This document shows, piece by piece, positions 34,594-42,679 of a DNA stretch of 48,625 nt (positions are counted from its first letter, which is position 1; each line of letters opens with the position of its first letter). Made by a program: the position numbers and the translations under genes. The notes below the pieces were generated by a model. The model was not told the DNA's origin and did not search any database. It saw nothing but the letters and a program-made list of their open reading frames with translations. The stretch covers positions 1 to 48,625 of the forward strand of contig NZ_JADEXG010000040.1 of NCBI RefSeq assembly GCF_015207255.1, written 5' to 3'. Source of the DNA: Vasconcelosia minhoensis LEGE 07310 (lineage in GTDB: Bacteria > Cyanobacteriota > Cyanobacteriia > Phormidesmidales > Phormidesmidaceae).

Positions 34594-35931
34594 ATGAAGA
34601 AAACCTTCGTCCTCGATACCAATGTGCTGCTGCACGATCCCAATGCGATGCTGCGGTTTGAGGACAATGAGGTGGTTTTACCCATTACAGTCATCGAAGA
34701 GCTGGACCGCTTCAAAAAACGCCCCGAAGAGGTTGGCCGCAATGCCCGGCTGGTCTCCCGTACGCTAGACCAGCTGCGGCTCCAGGGTAGCCTCACCGGC
34801 GGCATTCAGCTCGACAGCGGCGGGCTGCTGCATGTGGCCCTGTGCCATCGTGAAACCCTCAGGCAGCTGCCGCCGGAGCTAGAGGGTGACCAGGCTGACA
34901 ACGCCATCCTAGCGGTGGCGCTGGAGCTGAAGCAGCAGAGCGATCGCCCCGTCGTGCTGGTCAGCAAAGATACCAATTTGCGGATCAAGGCCGACACGCT
35001 GGGGCTGCTGGCGGAGGACTATGAGACCGACAAAATCGACGTCTCTGATTTATATACAGGCGTCGATCAGGTTTTAGTCAACGCAGAGACTATCGACAGC
35101 CTGTTCAAGCAGGGGGCTGTGACCCTAGAGGGCAAATTCTACCCCAATCAGGCCCTGACGCTGGTCGATGTGACCAATCCCAACCATACGGCGCTAGCCC
35201 TAGTCGATTCCCAAAGTGGACCCCAGAGCGGCCTGATTGTGCCGTTGGCCAAGCTACCCCACGCCGGAATCTCGCGGATTCAGGCTCGCAACCGAGAGCA
35301 GCAGTTTGCCTTTGCGCTGCTGCTGAATGACGCTATCCCGCTGGTCACTCTAGTGGGCAAAGCGGGAACGGGGAAGACGCTGGTCGCGATTGCGGCTGGC
35401 CTCCATAAGGTCGCCGACGAACAGCACTACAGCCGCCTGCTGATCTCCCGCCCGGTCGTGCCGATGGGGCGAGATATCGGCTATTTACCCGGCGACATGA
35501 ACGAAAAGCTGACCCCCTGGATGCAGCCGCTCTACGACAACTTTGACCTGATTTTCAACACTCAGGAGATGAAGGGCCAGGCCAGCCACTGGCGGCGCGG
35601 CCATGAGGAGCTGGCCGACATGGGCCTATTGCAGATCGAGGCGCTCACCTATATCCGCGGTCGCACCATTCCCAAGCAGTTCTTCATCATCGACGAAGCG
35701 CAGAACCTTACGCCCCACGAGGTAAAGACCATCCTCACCCGGGCCGGAGAAGGCACCAAAATCGTCCTCACCGGCGACACCGCGCAGATCGACAATCCCT
35801 ACGTCGATGCCGCCAGCAACGGCCTCACCTACGCCATCGAGCGCTTCCGGCACGAGCCTCTGGCCGGGCATGTGACGCTTTATCAGGGCGAGCGGTCTGA
35901 CTTAGCGGCCCGAGCTGCAACGCTGCTGTAA
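34594..35931 (+). CDS. PIN-domain / PhoH-like ATPase fusion
   Basis: 445 residues. The N-terminal PIN domain (about 1-135) has the acidic residues of a metal-dependent RNase (VLDTNVLLHDP, then ELDRFKK, then DNAILAVAL, then VSKDTNLRIKAD). The C-terminal PhoH-like domain has Walker A GKAGTGKT at 255-262 and Walker B FFIIDEAQN. This architecture is the YlaK/PhoH2 group, thought to be RNA helicase-nucleases; in actinobacteria the PhoH2 form acts in RNA unwinding and cleavage. It is full length. It is convergent with dnaJ, 26 bp away. Confidence 0.93.
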   Translation: MKKTFVLDTNVLLHDPNAMLRFEDNEVVLPITVIEELDRFKKRPEEVGRNARLVSRTLDQLRLQGSLTGGIQLDSGGLLHVALCHRETLRQLPPELEGDQADNAILAVALELKQQSDRPVVLVSKDTNLRIKADTLGLLAEDYETDKIDVSDLYTGVDQVLVNAETIDSLFKQGAVTLEGKFYPNQALTLVDVTNPNHTALALVDSQSGPQSGLIVPLAKLPHAGISRIQARNREQQFAFALLLNDAIPLVTLVGKAGTGKTLVAIAAGLHKVADEQHYSRLLISRPVVPMGRDIGYLPGDMNEKLTPWMQPLYDNFDLIFNTQEMKGQASHWRRGHEELADMGLLQIEALTYIRGRTIPKQFFIIDEAQNLTPHEVKTILTRAGEGTKIVLTGDTAQIDNPYVDAASNGLTYAIERFRHEPLAGHVTLYQGERSDLAARAATLL

Positions 35932-35957
35932 TCCTTGTTGGATCGATCTGACAGGAT

Positions 35958-36923
35958 CTAAACTGGCAGATTCGCGCGCGGTTCAAAGGCCTCAATCTGC
36001 CGCAGCTCCTCGTACAGGGCTTTTTCCTCGTCGCTCAGGACCGTGGGAATGACAATTTCAATCCGCACGATCTGATCGCCCCGCCGGTCTCGGCCCATAG
36101 GGTAGCCTTTGCCCTCCAGCCGCAGCCGCTGGCCCGGCTGCACGCCCGGCGGAATCAGCATATTCACCGGCCCGTCCAGCGTTGGCACGCGGATGGTACC
36201 GCCCAGGGTCGCCTCGCTGGGGGTGATGGGCACCTGGCAAAACAGGGTGCCGTCCTGGAGCTCGAAATAGGGATGGGGCTCAACCTCGATGCGCAGGTAG
36301 AGGCTGCCGCCGCTAATCCCCTGCCCCCGCAGCCGAATCCGCTGGCCCGTCACCATGCCCGGCGGCATGTCTACTTCTAGGGAGCGACCGTCCTCCAGGC
36401 GAATCCGCTCCCGACCGCCGGTGTAGGCTTTCTCCAGCGGCAGCACTAGGTCAGCCTCAGCATCGCGGCGGCTGGGCCGGGGCGGCTGGGCTTTGTAGGC
36501 GGTTTTACTTTTGCCAGGGCGGTAGGGGTCGGCGGTCGGCGGCTGGGCCGAGGCTTTCGTCCGGTGGCGCTTGAGCAGCTGATCGACGAAATTGTCGAAG
36601 TCTTCGAATTCCTTGAACTCAATCTCGTCTAGCGAAACCTGGCCGTTCGCCCGCTGGCTCTGGCTGCGCTGCCCCCAGACGCCCTTGAAGCCCTTCTGCT
36701 TCCAGTAGCGACTGAAGCTTTCATACTGCGATCGCTTTTCCCGATCGGACAGCACCTCATAGGCTTCACCCAGCAGCTTGAACTGCTCTTCGGCGGCCTT
36801 GTCTCCGGGGTTGAGGTCGGGGTGGTACTGCCGCGCTAGCTGCCGGTAGGCCTGCTTAATTTCGTCGGTGGTCGCGTCTCTCGAAATGCCTAGAATTTCG
36901 TAGTAGTTCCGAAAGTTTTGCAT
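35958..36923 (-). CDS. dnaJ: DnaJ-type co-chaperone (CbpA-like)
   Basis: 321 residues. The J-domain (1-70) has '[20 protein letters not shown]' and the essential HPD in [13 protein letters not shown] charged linker follows, and the C-terminal peptide-binding domains (about 145-310) have [17 protein letters not shown] and [19 protein letters not shown]. The Cys-rich zinc domain of classical DnaJ is absent, so it is CbpA-like. It lies 76 bp after dnaK in the same direction, so the two are probably co-transcribed, as is common for cyanobacterial dnaK3 loci. Confidence 0.93.
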   Translation of the reverse strand: MQNFRNYYEILGISRDATTDEIKQAYRQLARQYHPDLNPGDKAAEEQFKLLGEAYEVLSDREKRSQYESFSRYWKQKGFKGVWGQRSQSQRANGQVSLDEIEFKEFEDFDNFVDQLLKRHRTKASAQPPTADPYRPGKSKTAYKAQPPRPSRRDAEADLVLPLEKAYTGGRERIRLEDGRSLEVDMPPGMVTGQRIRLRGQGISGGSLYLRIEVEPHPYFELQDGTLFCQVPITPSEATLGGTIRVPTLDGPVNMLIPPGVQPGQRLRLEGKGYPMGRDRRGDQIVRIEIVIPTVLSDEEKALYEELRQIEAFEPRANLPV

Positions 36924-36999
36924 GAACGATGGAGCTCAGGTGCGGTTAGGAAATGGCTGAAAAGTCAGCGCCTGGGTATGGGTCAGGGTGAGTCAGGGA

Positions 37000-39861
37000 C
37001 TATAGCCGTTCATCCTCATCGCCCCAGTAGTCGTCTTCATAGTCGCCACGACTGCCGTAGGGGCTGCGGTCGTCCCGGGGGACGGGACGCCTCGGCGTCC
37101 CGGGGTCGTAGCCGCCCGGCGCATTGCCCGAATAGCTCCCCGAATAGCCCTCTGGTGCATTGCCGGAGTAGCCATTGGGGTTGAGATCGCGCGAGCCACT
37201 ACGATATTCCGGATAATCACTGGCCCGATAGTCATTGGCCCGATAGTCATTGGCCCGATAGTCATTGGGCCGGTAGTCTTCTGGGTAACCCGGCGAATAG
37301 TCGCTGGGCCGATAGTCATCGGGCCGGTAGTCTTCCGGATAGTTGGGCGGATATTCGCTGGCATAGTCGCGGCGTCCGTAGTCATCGCGGTACTGGTTCG
37401 CTCGCTCGCCGGGGCGCTCGGGCAGCGGGGGATTATACCGGGAGTCGCCCCTATAGTCATCACGACCATAGTCATCGCGGCCATAGTCATCCTGATAGGG
37501 GCGATCGCCGTAGGCGGCGGGTCGATCATTTTCCGGATAGGGCCGATAGGGCGGTTCGCGGCGGGGCGGGGCCGGGCCGCGGTCGATGCGCTCGGGCGGC
37601 GGGGTGCTACGGCTGTTGGTCGCCCAGGCATCCTCCTGCTCCCAGGGGTCGAAGCCAGCATCGGGCTGGCGTGACGCCCCACCTAGATCCGCACCGCTGC
37701 GGCCATTGCGCGGGGGCGGATAGGTGCCAGGAGCGGTGGGCCGATCCCGATCAGGCCGCCCGCGATCGCGCGGGTTGCCGCTTTCCCAGTCGTCATTCCA
37801 GTCATCCCAGCTGCTGCTGCGCTGGCGACGACCGCCCCACTCGGGGTCATCCCACTGGGCCTGCTGCTCCCAGCCACCGGCCCGGCCGCCCGGGTAGCTG
37901 CTGCCCGGGTAGCTGCTGCCGGGATAGCCGCTGCTGGGATAGCTGTTGTAGTCGTACTCACGACGGTAGTCTTCATCGTCGCCAGCAAAGGCCCGCCGCA
38001 GGGTGCCGCCGATCTGGCCCAGAAAGCCGTCTTCTTCGTCGTCTAGGTCGTAGAGGTAGGCTTCGCGGTTGAGCTCGTAGACTTCATCCTGTAAGTCGGC
38101 CTGGGCAATATCGATACCGCGTTCATCGTTCCGGGCCAGGCCATCGCGCAGCGCCTGGATCAGGGCCTCAATGCGGCGACGGCGATCGCGAGAAAACTGC
38201 AGACCAAAGTCGAGTGCGACTTCTCGCAGTACTCGCTCGGCCTGGAAGGTCAGCACCTCGGCCCGGTTGCGCTTCTCGATCCGCTCTCGCTGCAGCCGAT
38301 CGGTCTCGGCAAATTCTTCGGCCTCGCGGATCATCTCCTGAATTTTTTCTTCCGATAGATTAGACGCTTCCTGGACAGTGATGCTCTGCTGCCGGCCGGT
38401 GGTCTTATCCATCGCCGAGACCTGCAAAATGCCATTAGCGTCGATGTCAAAGGCCACCTGCACCTGCGGGATGCCACGCGGGGCCGGGGGAATGCCCATG
38501 AGCTTAAAGCGGCCCAAAGATTTATTATCGGCCACCATCTCCCGCTCGCCCTGGAGCACGTGAACTTCGACGACGGTTTGATTATTCTCAGAGGTGGAAA
38601 AGACGTCGGAGCGGCGGACGGGAATCGTCGTATTGCGCGGAATAATTTTCTTCATCACGCCGCCAATCGTTTCCAATCCCAAAGACAGCGGCGACACATC
38701 CAGCAGCATGATGTCTTTGACTTCGTTGGTCAAAATGCCCGCCTGAATCGCGGCCCCCACCGCCACCACCTCGTCTGGGTTGACGTTCTGGTTGGGGACG
38801 CGGCCCATCAGAGACCGCACCAGGTCCTGTACCATCGGCATGCGGCTGGCCCCACCGACCAGGACAACTTCATCTATTTGAGAGGGACTCAGGCCCGCAT
38901 CGGCCATAGCCTGCTTCAGCGGTGCCTGGAGCTGGCTGACCAGGTCGGCACAGAGCGACTCAAACTGCGATCGCTCCAGCCGGGTCTCGATATGCTTAGG
39001 CCCCTCTTCGGTAGCGGTGATAAACGGCAGATTAATCTCGGTTGACGCAACGCCGGAAAGCTCAATTTTGGCTTTCTCAGCGGCTTCGGTCAGGCGCTGT
39101 AGGGACTGACCATCGCGCCGCAGGTCGATGCCCTCATTTTCCAAGAAAGCATTGGCCAGCCAGTCGATGATCTTCTGGTCAAAGTTGGTGCCGCCCAGCT
39201 GGGTATCGCCGCTGGTAGACCGCACCTGAAAGACGCCGTCGCCTACCTCTAGAATCGACACGTCAAAGGTGCCGCCGCCCAGGTCAAACACCAAAATCGT
39301 CTGGTTATATTCCTGCTCCAGGCCGTAGGCCAGGGCAGCGGCAGTCGGCTCATTAATAATCCGCTTCACCTCCAGCCCGGCAATCCGCCCGGCGTCGCGG
39401 GTCGCCTGCCGCTGGGCGTCATTGAAGTAGGCGGGCACCGTAATCACCGCGCCCGTGACCGGCTGCCCCAGGTAGCGACTGGCCTCCTCCGCCAGCTTCC
39501 GCAGCACCATGGCTGAAATCTCTTCCGGCGCAAAACTTTTGTCCAGGCGCGGGCTGCGGATTTTGACGTTGCCCTCTGAATCTTTACGAACGGTGTAGGG
39601 GACCCGCTTGGACTCTGACGTCAGCTCGGCGTATTTGCGCCCGATGAAGCGTTTAACCCCATAGAAGGTATTCTGCGGATTGAGCACGGTCTGGCGGCGA
39701 GCCATCTGGCCGATCAGCTTTTCGCCTTCATTGCTAAAGGCCACCACCGAGGGCGTCGTCCGCATACCTTCTGCGTTTGCAATCACGACGGGTCTGCCGC
39801 CCTCCATGACGGCAACCACTGAGTTGGTCGTGCCGAGGTCGATGCCGACTACCTTACCCAT
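37000..39861 (-). CDS. dnaK: Hsp70 chaperone DnaK with long disordered tail (DnaK3-like)
   Basis: 953 residues, about 300 longer than a standard DnaK. The N-terminal ATPase is complete ([17 protein letters not shown], then [13 protein letters not shown], then [15 protein letters not shown], then [14 protein letters not shown]). The substrate-binding domain follows to about residue 600. The usual EEVD end is absent. Instead comes a short amphipathic stretch ([19 protein letters not shown]) and about 330 residues of Tyr/Arg/Asp/Pro/Gly-rich low-complexity sequence, with DYGRD and NDYRA repeats. Together with the adjacent dnaJ this matches DnaK3, which in Synechocystis-type cyanobacteria is membrane-associated. 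No heat-shock operator (CIRCE) was seen upstream. Confidence 0.95.
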   Translation of the reverse strand: MGKVVGIDLGTTNSVVAVMEGGRPVVIANAEGMRTTPSVVAFSNEGEKLIGQMARRQTVLNPQNTFYGVKRFIGRKYAELTSESKRVPYTVRKDSEGNVKIRSPRLDKSFAPEEISAMVLRKLAEEASRYLGQPVTGAVITVPAYFNDAQRQATRDAGRIAGLEVKRIINEPTAAALAYGLEQEYNQTILVFDLGGGTFDVSILEVGDGVFQVRSTSGDTQLGGTNFDQKIIDWLANAFLENEGIDLRRDGQSLQRLTEAAEKAKIELSGVASTEINLPFITATEEGPKHIETRLERSQFESLCADLVSQLQAPLKQAMADAGLSPSQIDEVVLVGGASRMPMVQDLVRSLMGRVPNQNVNPDEVVAVGAAIQAGILTNEVKDIMLLDVSPLSLGLETIGGVMKKIIPRNTTIPVRRSDVFSTSENNQTVVEVHVLQGEREMVADNKSLGRFKLMGIPPAPRGIPQVQVAFDIDANGILQVSAMDKTTGRQQSITVQEASNLSEEKIQEMIREAEEFAETDRLQRERIEKRNRAEVLTFQAERVLREVALDFGLQFSRDRRRRIEALIQALRDGLARNDERGIDIAQADLQDEVYELNREAYLYDLDDEEDGFLGQIGGTLRRAFAGDDEDYRREYDYNSYPSSGYPGSSYPGSSYPGGRAGGWEQQAQWDDPEWGGRRQRSSSWDDWNDDWESGNPRDRGRPDRDRPTAPGTYPPPRNGRSGADLGGASRQPDAGFDPWEQEDAWATNSRSTPPPERIDRGPAPPRREPPYRPYPENDRPAAYGDRPYQDDYGRDDYGRDDYRGDSRYNPPLPERPGERANQYRDDYGRRDYASEYPPNYPEDYRPDDYRPSDYSPGYPEDYRPNDYRANDYRANDYRASDYPEYRSGSRDLNPNGYSGNAPEGYSGSYSGNAPGGYDPGTPRRPVPRDDRSPYGSRGDYEDDYWGDEDERL
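37216..37275 (-). repeat. 15-bp tandem repeats in the dnaK tail
   Basis: Four 15-bp units (two identical GTCATTGGCCCGATA at 37231 and 37246, with variants on either side) encode NDYRA-type pentads. Similar units continue, less regular, on both sides. Confidence 0.85.
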
Positions 39862-40154
39862 TCGCTAGGTTTCTCCTGTGTCTCTGACAATGTAGCCCCG
39901 ATTAGGCCAGTGGCAGCCCCCACAATTAATCACGTTTGATCAGGCTGCTCGGTATTCTAAGCCACCACCGCATCCTAAAACCGGGATGGAATGGCCCCTT
40001 TTCCTAATCATAATGTTTCCCCAGGGGAATCCGCTGCTAGAGGTGGACTCGTCGAGGTCGCTTGAGGTGAAAACGCAAGTCAGGTTAAATCCTAAGATTT
40101 GGCGAAAACGGCTGCCGACAAGTAGGGATTCTTGCTAGGATACATAGCTGATAC
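39862..40154. other. dnaK / tRNA-Leu intergenic region
   Basis: 293 bp between divergent dnaK and tRNA-Leu. It contains TTCCCC-A-GGGGAA (an odd palindrome at about 40017-40029). A TAGGAT box lies about 20 bp before the tRNA and may be its -10 element. No CIRCE, open reading frame or clear dnaK promoter was found. Confidence 0.4.
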
Positions 40155-40236
40155 GCGGATGTGGCGGAATTGGTAGACGCGCTAGATTTAGGTTCTAGTG
40201 CCGCAAGGCGTGAAGGTTCAAGTCCTTTCATCCGCA
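40155..40236 (+). tRNA. tRNA-Leu (TAG)
   Basis: 82 nt with a long variable arm typical of Leu. Acceptor GCGGATG/CATCCGC is perfect. The anticodon stem CTAGA/TCTAG encloses TTTAGGT, giving anticodon TAG. CCA is not encoded. Confidence 0.95.
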
Positions 40237-40373
40237 TTTAAGGGTCTTCTCAGCTAGTCCGAGCCTGGCTGGAGTAGGCTAGTTGGGCGACTTGAAACAG
40301 GTCGCTGGGTTTCTGTGCCGGTCGATTTCCCGTCGATCGATAGAGTCCTGATCGCTCCCATCTCTTATATATA

Positions 40374-40398
40374 GTGAGTAGACCACTCACGTTGAGGA
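40374..40398 (+). promoter_or_regulatory. Hairpin and ribosome site that decide the gshA GTG start
   Basis: GTGAGT-agacc-ACTCAC (40374-40390) forms a 6-bp inverted repeat next to a TATATA-rich stretch. GAGGA (40394-40398) follows, 6 nt before the GTG at 40405. The repeat could be an operator or an RNA hairpin. Confidence 0.55.
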
Positions 40399-40404
40399 CA
40401 ATCC

Positions 40405-41556
40405 GTGCTGCTCTCCAAAGGCTTTGAAGTCGAAATGTATACCGGTCGGCCCGACGGTCAGATTGTGGGGTTTTCCGATCAGATCGTGGCCAACCTCGAC
40501 GGATTTGTCCGCGAGCCCGACAGCCGCAATGTGGAATATACGACGCCGCCGCTGCGCCGCTACGAGCAGCTGCTCTGTGCCCTGGTCAAGCCGCGCCTGA
40601 ACCTGCGCCGGTACCTCAAAACCCTGGGCGACTATACGATTGTGCCGGGGAGCACGCTGTCTTTGGGCGATCGCGATCGCTTTTACCGCTCTGACCCCAA
40701 AAATCCCTATCACACCTATATCGAAGAAACCTACGGCACAGACGTGGTCACCGCTAGCATTCACATCAATATTGGCATTGCCGACCCCGAGCAGCTGATC
40801 CGGGCCTGCCGCCTGATTCGGGTGGAAGCACCGCTGTTTCTAGCTCTGACCGCCGCTTCCCCATTTTTAGATGGGCAGCCCACCGGGTCTCACTCCACCC
40901 GCTGGCAAATGTTTCCCCAAACGCCTGACTATGTACCGCTGTTTGAAAGCCACCTAGACCATATTCGCTGGGTCGAAGCGCAGCTGGCCCAGGGCACCAT
41001 GCAGAACGTCCGCCATCTGTGGTCATCGGTGCGGCCTAACGGCGATCGCCGCCCCTACAACCTGAATCGGCTGGAATTGCGGATCTGCGACCTGGTAATC
41101 GACCCGCTAGCGCTGTTGGCGGTGACGGCCCTGCTCGAAGCCCGGCTGATGCAGCTGCTGGCGGTGCCCCAGCTCGACCCGCTAGAAGCCAGCCAGCTGC
41201 CCGTCGCCACCCGCCAGCAGGATTTGCTCGAGCTGACCCGGCAAAATGAACAGGCTGCCACCCGCAGTAGCCTCGATGCTCAGCTCCGCCACTGGCGCAG
41301 TGGTGAAACCATCCTGGCTCGCGACTGGGTAGCTCAGCTCTATGCAGAGGTTCAGCCGATTGCCAAGCAAACTGGGATTAGCTGTTTTCTACAGCCGCTA
41401 AAGAAAATTTTGCGAGAGGGCAACCAGGCTCAGCAATGGCTGCGGCAGTATCAGCGGGGGGCATCCGTCAGCGAAATTTTGGGTCAGGCAATCCAGACAG
41501 CCCAGGTCGAGGAAAGTGCCTTAGCAGAGGAAGTTTGCCAGCCGCTGGCCGTCTAA
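40405..41556 (+). CDS. gshA: Glutamate-cysteine ligase, cyanobacterial type
   Basis: 383 residues. The start is a GTG, chosen because GAGGA lies 6 nt upstream and because the family begins MLLSKGFEVEMYTG. Other family parts are SDQIVANLDGFVREPD, 'RNVEYTTPPLRRYEQLL', TASIHINIGI and NLNRLELRICDLV. The enzyme joins Glu and Cys with ATP, the first step of glutathione synthesis, in the cytoplasm. The length and motifs are as expected for the cyanobacterial family, which is distant from the enterobacterial GshA. No gshB gene is adjacent. Confidence 0.92.
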   Translation: MLLSKGFEVEMYTGRPDGQIVGFSDQIVANLDGFVREPDSRNVEYTTPPLRRYEQLLCALVKPRLNLRRYLKTLGDYTIVPGSTLSLGDRDRFYRSDPKNPYHTYIEETYGTDVVTASIHINIGIADPEQLIRACRLIRVEAPLFLALTAASPFLDGQPTGSHSTRWQMFPQTPDYVPLFESHLDHIRWVEAQLAQGTMQNVRHLWSSVRPNGDRRPYNLNRLELRICDLVIDPLALLAVTALLEARLMQLLAVPQLDPLEASQLPVATRQQDLLELTRQNEQAATRSSLDAQLRHWRSGETILARDWVAQLYAEVQPIAKQTGISCFLQPLKKILREGNQAQQWLRQYQRGASVSEILGQAIQTAQVEESALAEEVCQPLAV

Positions 41557-41608
41557 GCCGAAATGATTAAAAACTCCTATCGGTTAGCGGTTAATTTTTG
41601 AGCCAATA

Positions 41609-42076
41609 ATGCCGCGAATTGTCCTTGTAAATCCAGAAATTCCGCCAAATACTGGCAACATTGCGCGAACCTGTGCGGCTACCTGTACTGAGCTTCACCT
41701 GGTTGCGCCACTCGGCTTCGAGCTCAGCGATCGCTATCTGAAGCGGGCTGGTTTAGACTATTGGCCCTATGTCGATCTTAAGGTACATGACTCAATCGAT
41801 GACTTTTGGTACTCTTTCACTCAATCTGCAGGCCGAGCCGTTGGCTTCAGCGCCAAAGCTTCAGATAGCTATATAGATATTGAGTACGCTGAAGACGACT
41901 GGCTGCTGTTTGGGTCTGAGACCCGTGGTCTAGCGGCCTCGGTACTCCAGCGCTGCGACCGACGGGTAAAAATCCCGATGGTTCAGCCCCAGGTCCGCAG
42001 TCTTAACCTTTCGGTGAGCGTCGCCATCGGGCTGTTTGAAGCGCTGCGGCAGGAGCAGTCGCGATCGCGGCAGTAA
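41609..42076 (+). CDS. trmL: tRNA (cytidine(34)-2'-O)-methyltransferase
   Basis: 155 residues of the SPOUT/TrmD-TrmH superfamily. The motifs are IVLVNPEIPPNTGNIARTCA at the start (motif 1), LLFGSETRGLAASV (motif 2) and VRSLNLSVSVAIGLFEALR (motif 3). It methylates the wobble nucleotide of tRNA-Leu isoacceptors in well-studied bacteria. The short, single-domain length fits TrmL rather than TrmH. It follows gshA by 52 bp on the same strand. Confidence 0.94.
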   Translation: MPRIVLVNPEIPPNTGNIARTCAATCTELHLVAPLGFELSDRYLKRAGLDYWPYVDLKVHDSIDDFWYSFTQSAGRAVGFSAKASDSYIDIEYAEDDWLLFGSETRGLAASVLQRCDRRVKIPMVQPQVRSLNLSVSVAIGLFEALRQEQSRSRQ

Positions 42077-42239
42077 TCCTCCAGCGCCACTTTTATATCC
42101 AGACAATAAAACAGCAGCTAATCTCCCCGCTAAAGCTAGCCGCGAGCTCACCATTGGCAACCCTTTGATAAGAATTTTCTATTGAGCATTGACCGCTGCC
42201 AAGGTCAGCGTAAACGTGTCCTGACAGCCTATTTTTAGC

Positions 42240-42402
42240 TTGGAACTAACGGTCGAAACCCGGCTAGTGAAGCTGGCTGAGAGGGGTTAAAAAACACCGG
42301 CTCCGGGCCTCAAAACCAGATAGGGAAGGGATTTCTACGACTTTAATATATTCAAAAAAACGGATGTTGAGACATTTCCTCAGCACCAGCCTAACTGGCG
42401 CT
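42240..42402 (+). promoter_or_regulatory. Structured leader, candidate c-di-AMP (ydaO/yuaA) riboswitch
   Basis: The leader upstream of the LysM/M23 peptidase carries, in order, sequence blocks like those of the ydaO/yuaA aptamer: GGTCGAAACCC, a hairpin around AGTGAAGCTGGC, GAGGGGTTAA, then ATAGGGAAGGG, then CACCAGCCTAACT (compare GACAGCTAACT in known members). The order and spacing are reasonable but several positions differ. Cell-wall hydrolase genes are a known target class of this riboswitch. The intrinsic terminator that follows directly adds weight. A covariance-model search is decisive and was not possible. Confidence 0.4.
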
Positions 42403-42427
42403 AAGGGGAATTCTACGTTCCCTTTTT
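42403..42427 (+). terminator. Intrinsic terminator in the M23 leader (candidate attenuator)
   Basis: AAGGGGAA (42403-42410) and TTCCCTTT (42418-42425) pair over 8 bp with one G-U, around a 7-nt loop, and run into Ts. It lies about 250 bp before the start codon, so it would cut the leader, not end an upstream gene. Confidence 0.55.
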
Positions 42428-42467
42428 CCACCAGCTGAGACGATCCCCAATTTTTTTGAGCCGGTGA

Positions 42468-42495
42468 TTGAATTTTTGGTTAAGTCGTGTAAACT
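42468..42495 (+). promoter_or_regulatory. Possible internal promoter after the leader terminator
   Basis: TTGAAT, a 16-bp spacer, then TAAACT. Each box matches four of six consensus bases. If active, it would bypass the terminator. The other parts of the 600-bp gap 42077-42676 show only a weak CGCTG/CAGCG hairpin near 42195. Confidence 0.3.
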
Positions 42496-42664
42496 TGCCT
42501 AAGCCAGGAAAGCAGAGTACTGTGACCTGAGCAAAGCGGTAACTTCTTCTGAAGCTGCCACCTGACTGTTGAGTTACTTAGTGCTATCGCTCGATAGCCG
42601 CGATGCTGTTTTGCAAACCGCTCCGTTCTTGAGCGATTTTCAGATAGTTGAACGCTGGTCATTT

Positions 42665-42679
42665 GGAGGTGATTCCTTG
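42665..42679 (+). promoter_or_regulatory. Strong ribosome site for a TTG start
   Basis: GGAGGT (42665-42670) is followed by a 6-nt spacer and TTG (42677-42679), in frame with the peptidase. This is the best start for that gene. Confidence 0.75.

Noticed and set aside
36993-37682. A 229-codon minus-strand frame rich in Thr/Met/Ile over the dnaK tail
   Set aside because: It overlaps the repetitive dnaK tail in another frame; the repeats keep all frames open, and its composition is that of a shadow frame.
37671-38072. A 133-codon plus-strand frame opposite dnaK
   Set aside because: Antisense to GC-rich coding sequence, with Cys/Arg/Ser-rich composition and no recognisable motif.
38560-39045. 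A 161-codon plus-strand frame opposite dnaK
   Set aside because: It lies over the conserved ATPase and substrate domain of dnaK, so its openness is explained by dnaK codon use.
39862-39960. CIRCE heat-shock operator upstream of dnaK
   Set aside because: Searched for the TTAGCACTC/GAGTGCTAA pair and did not find it.
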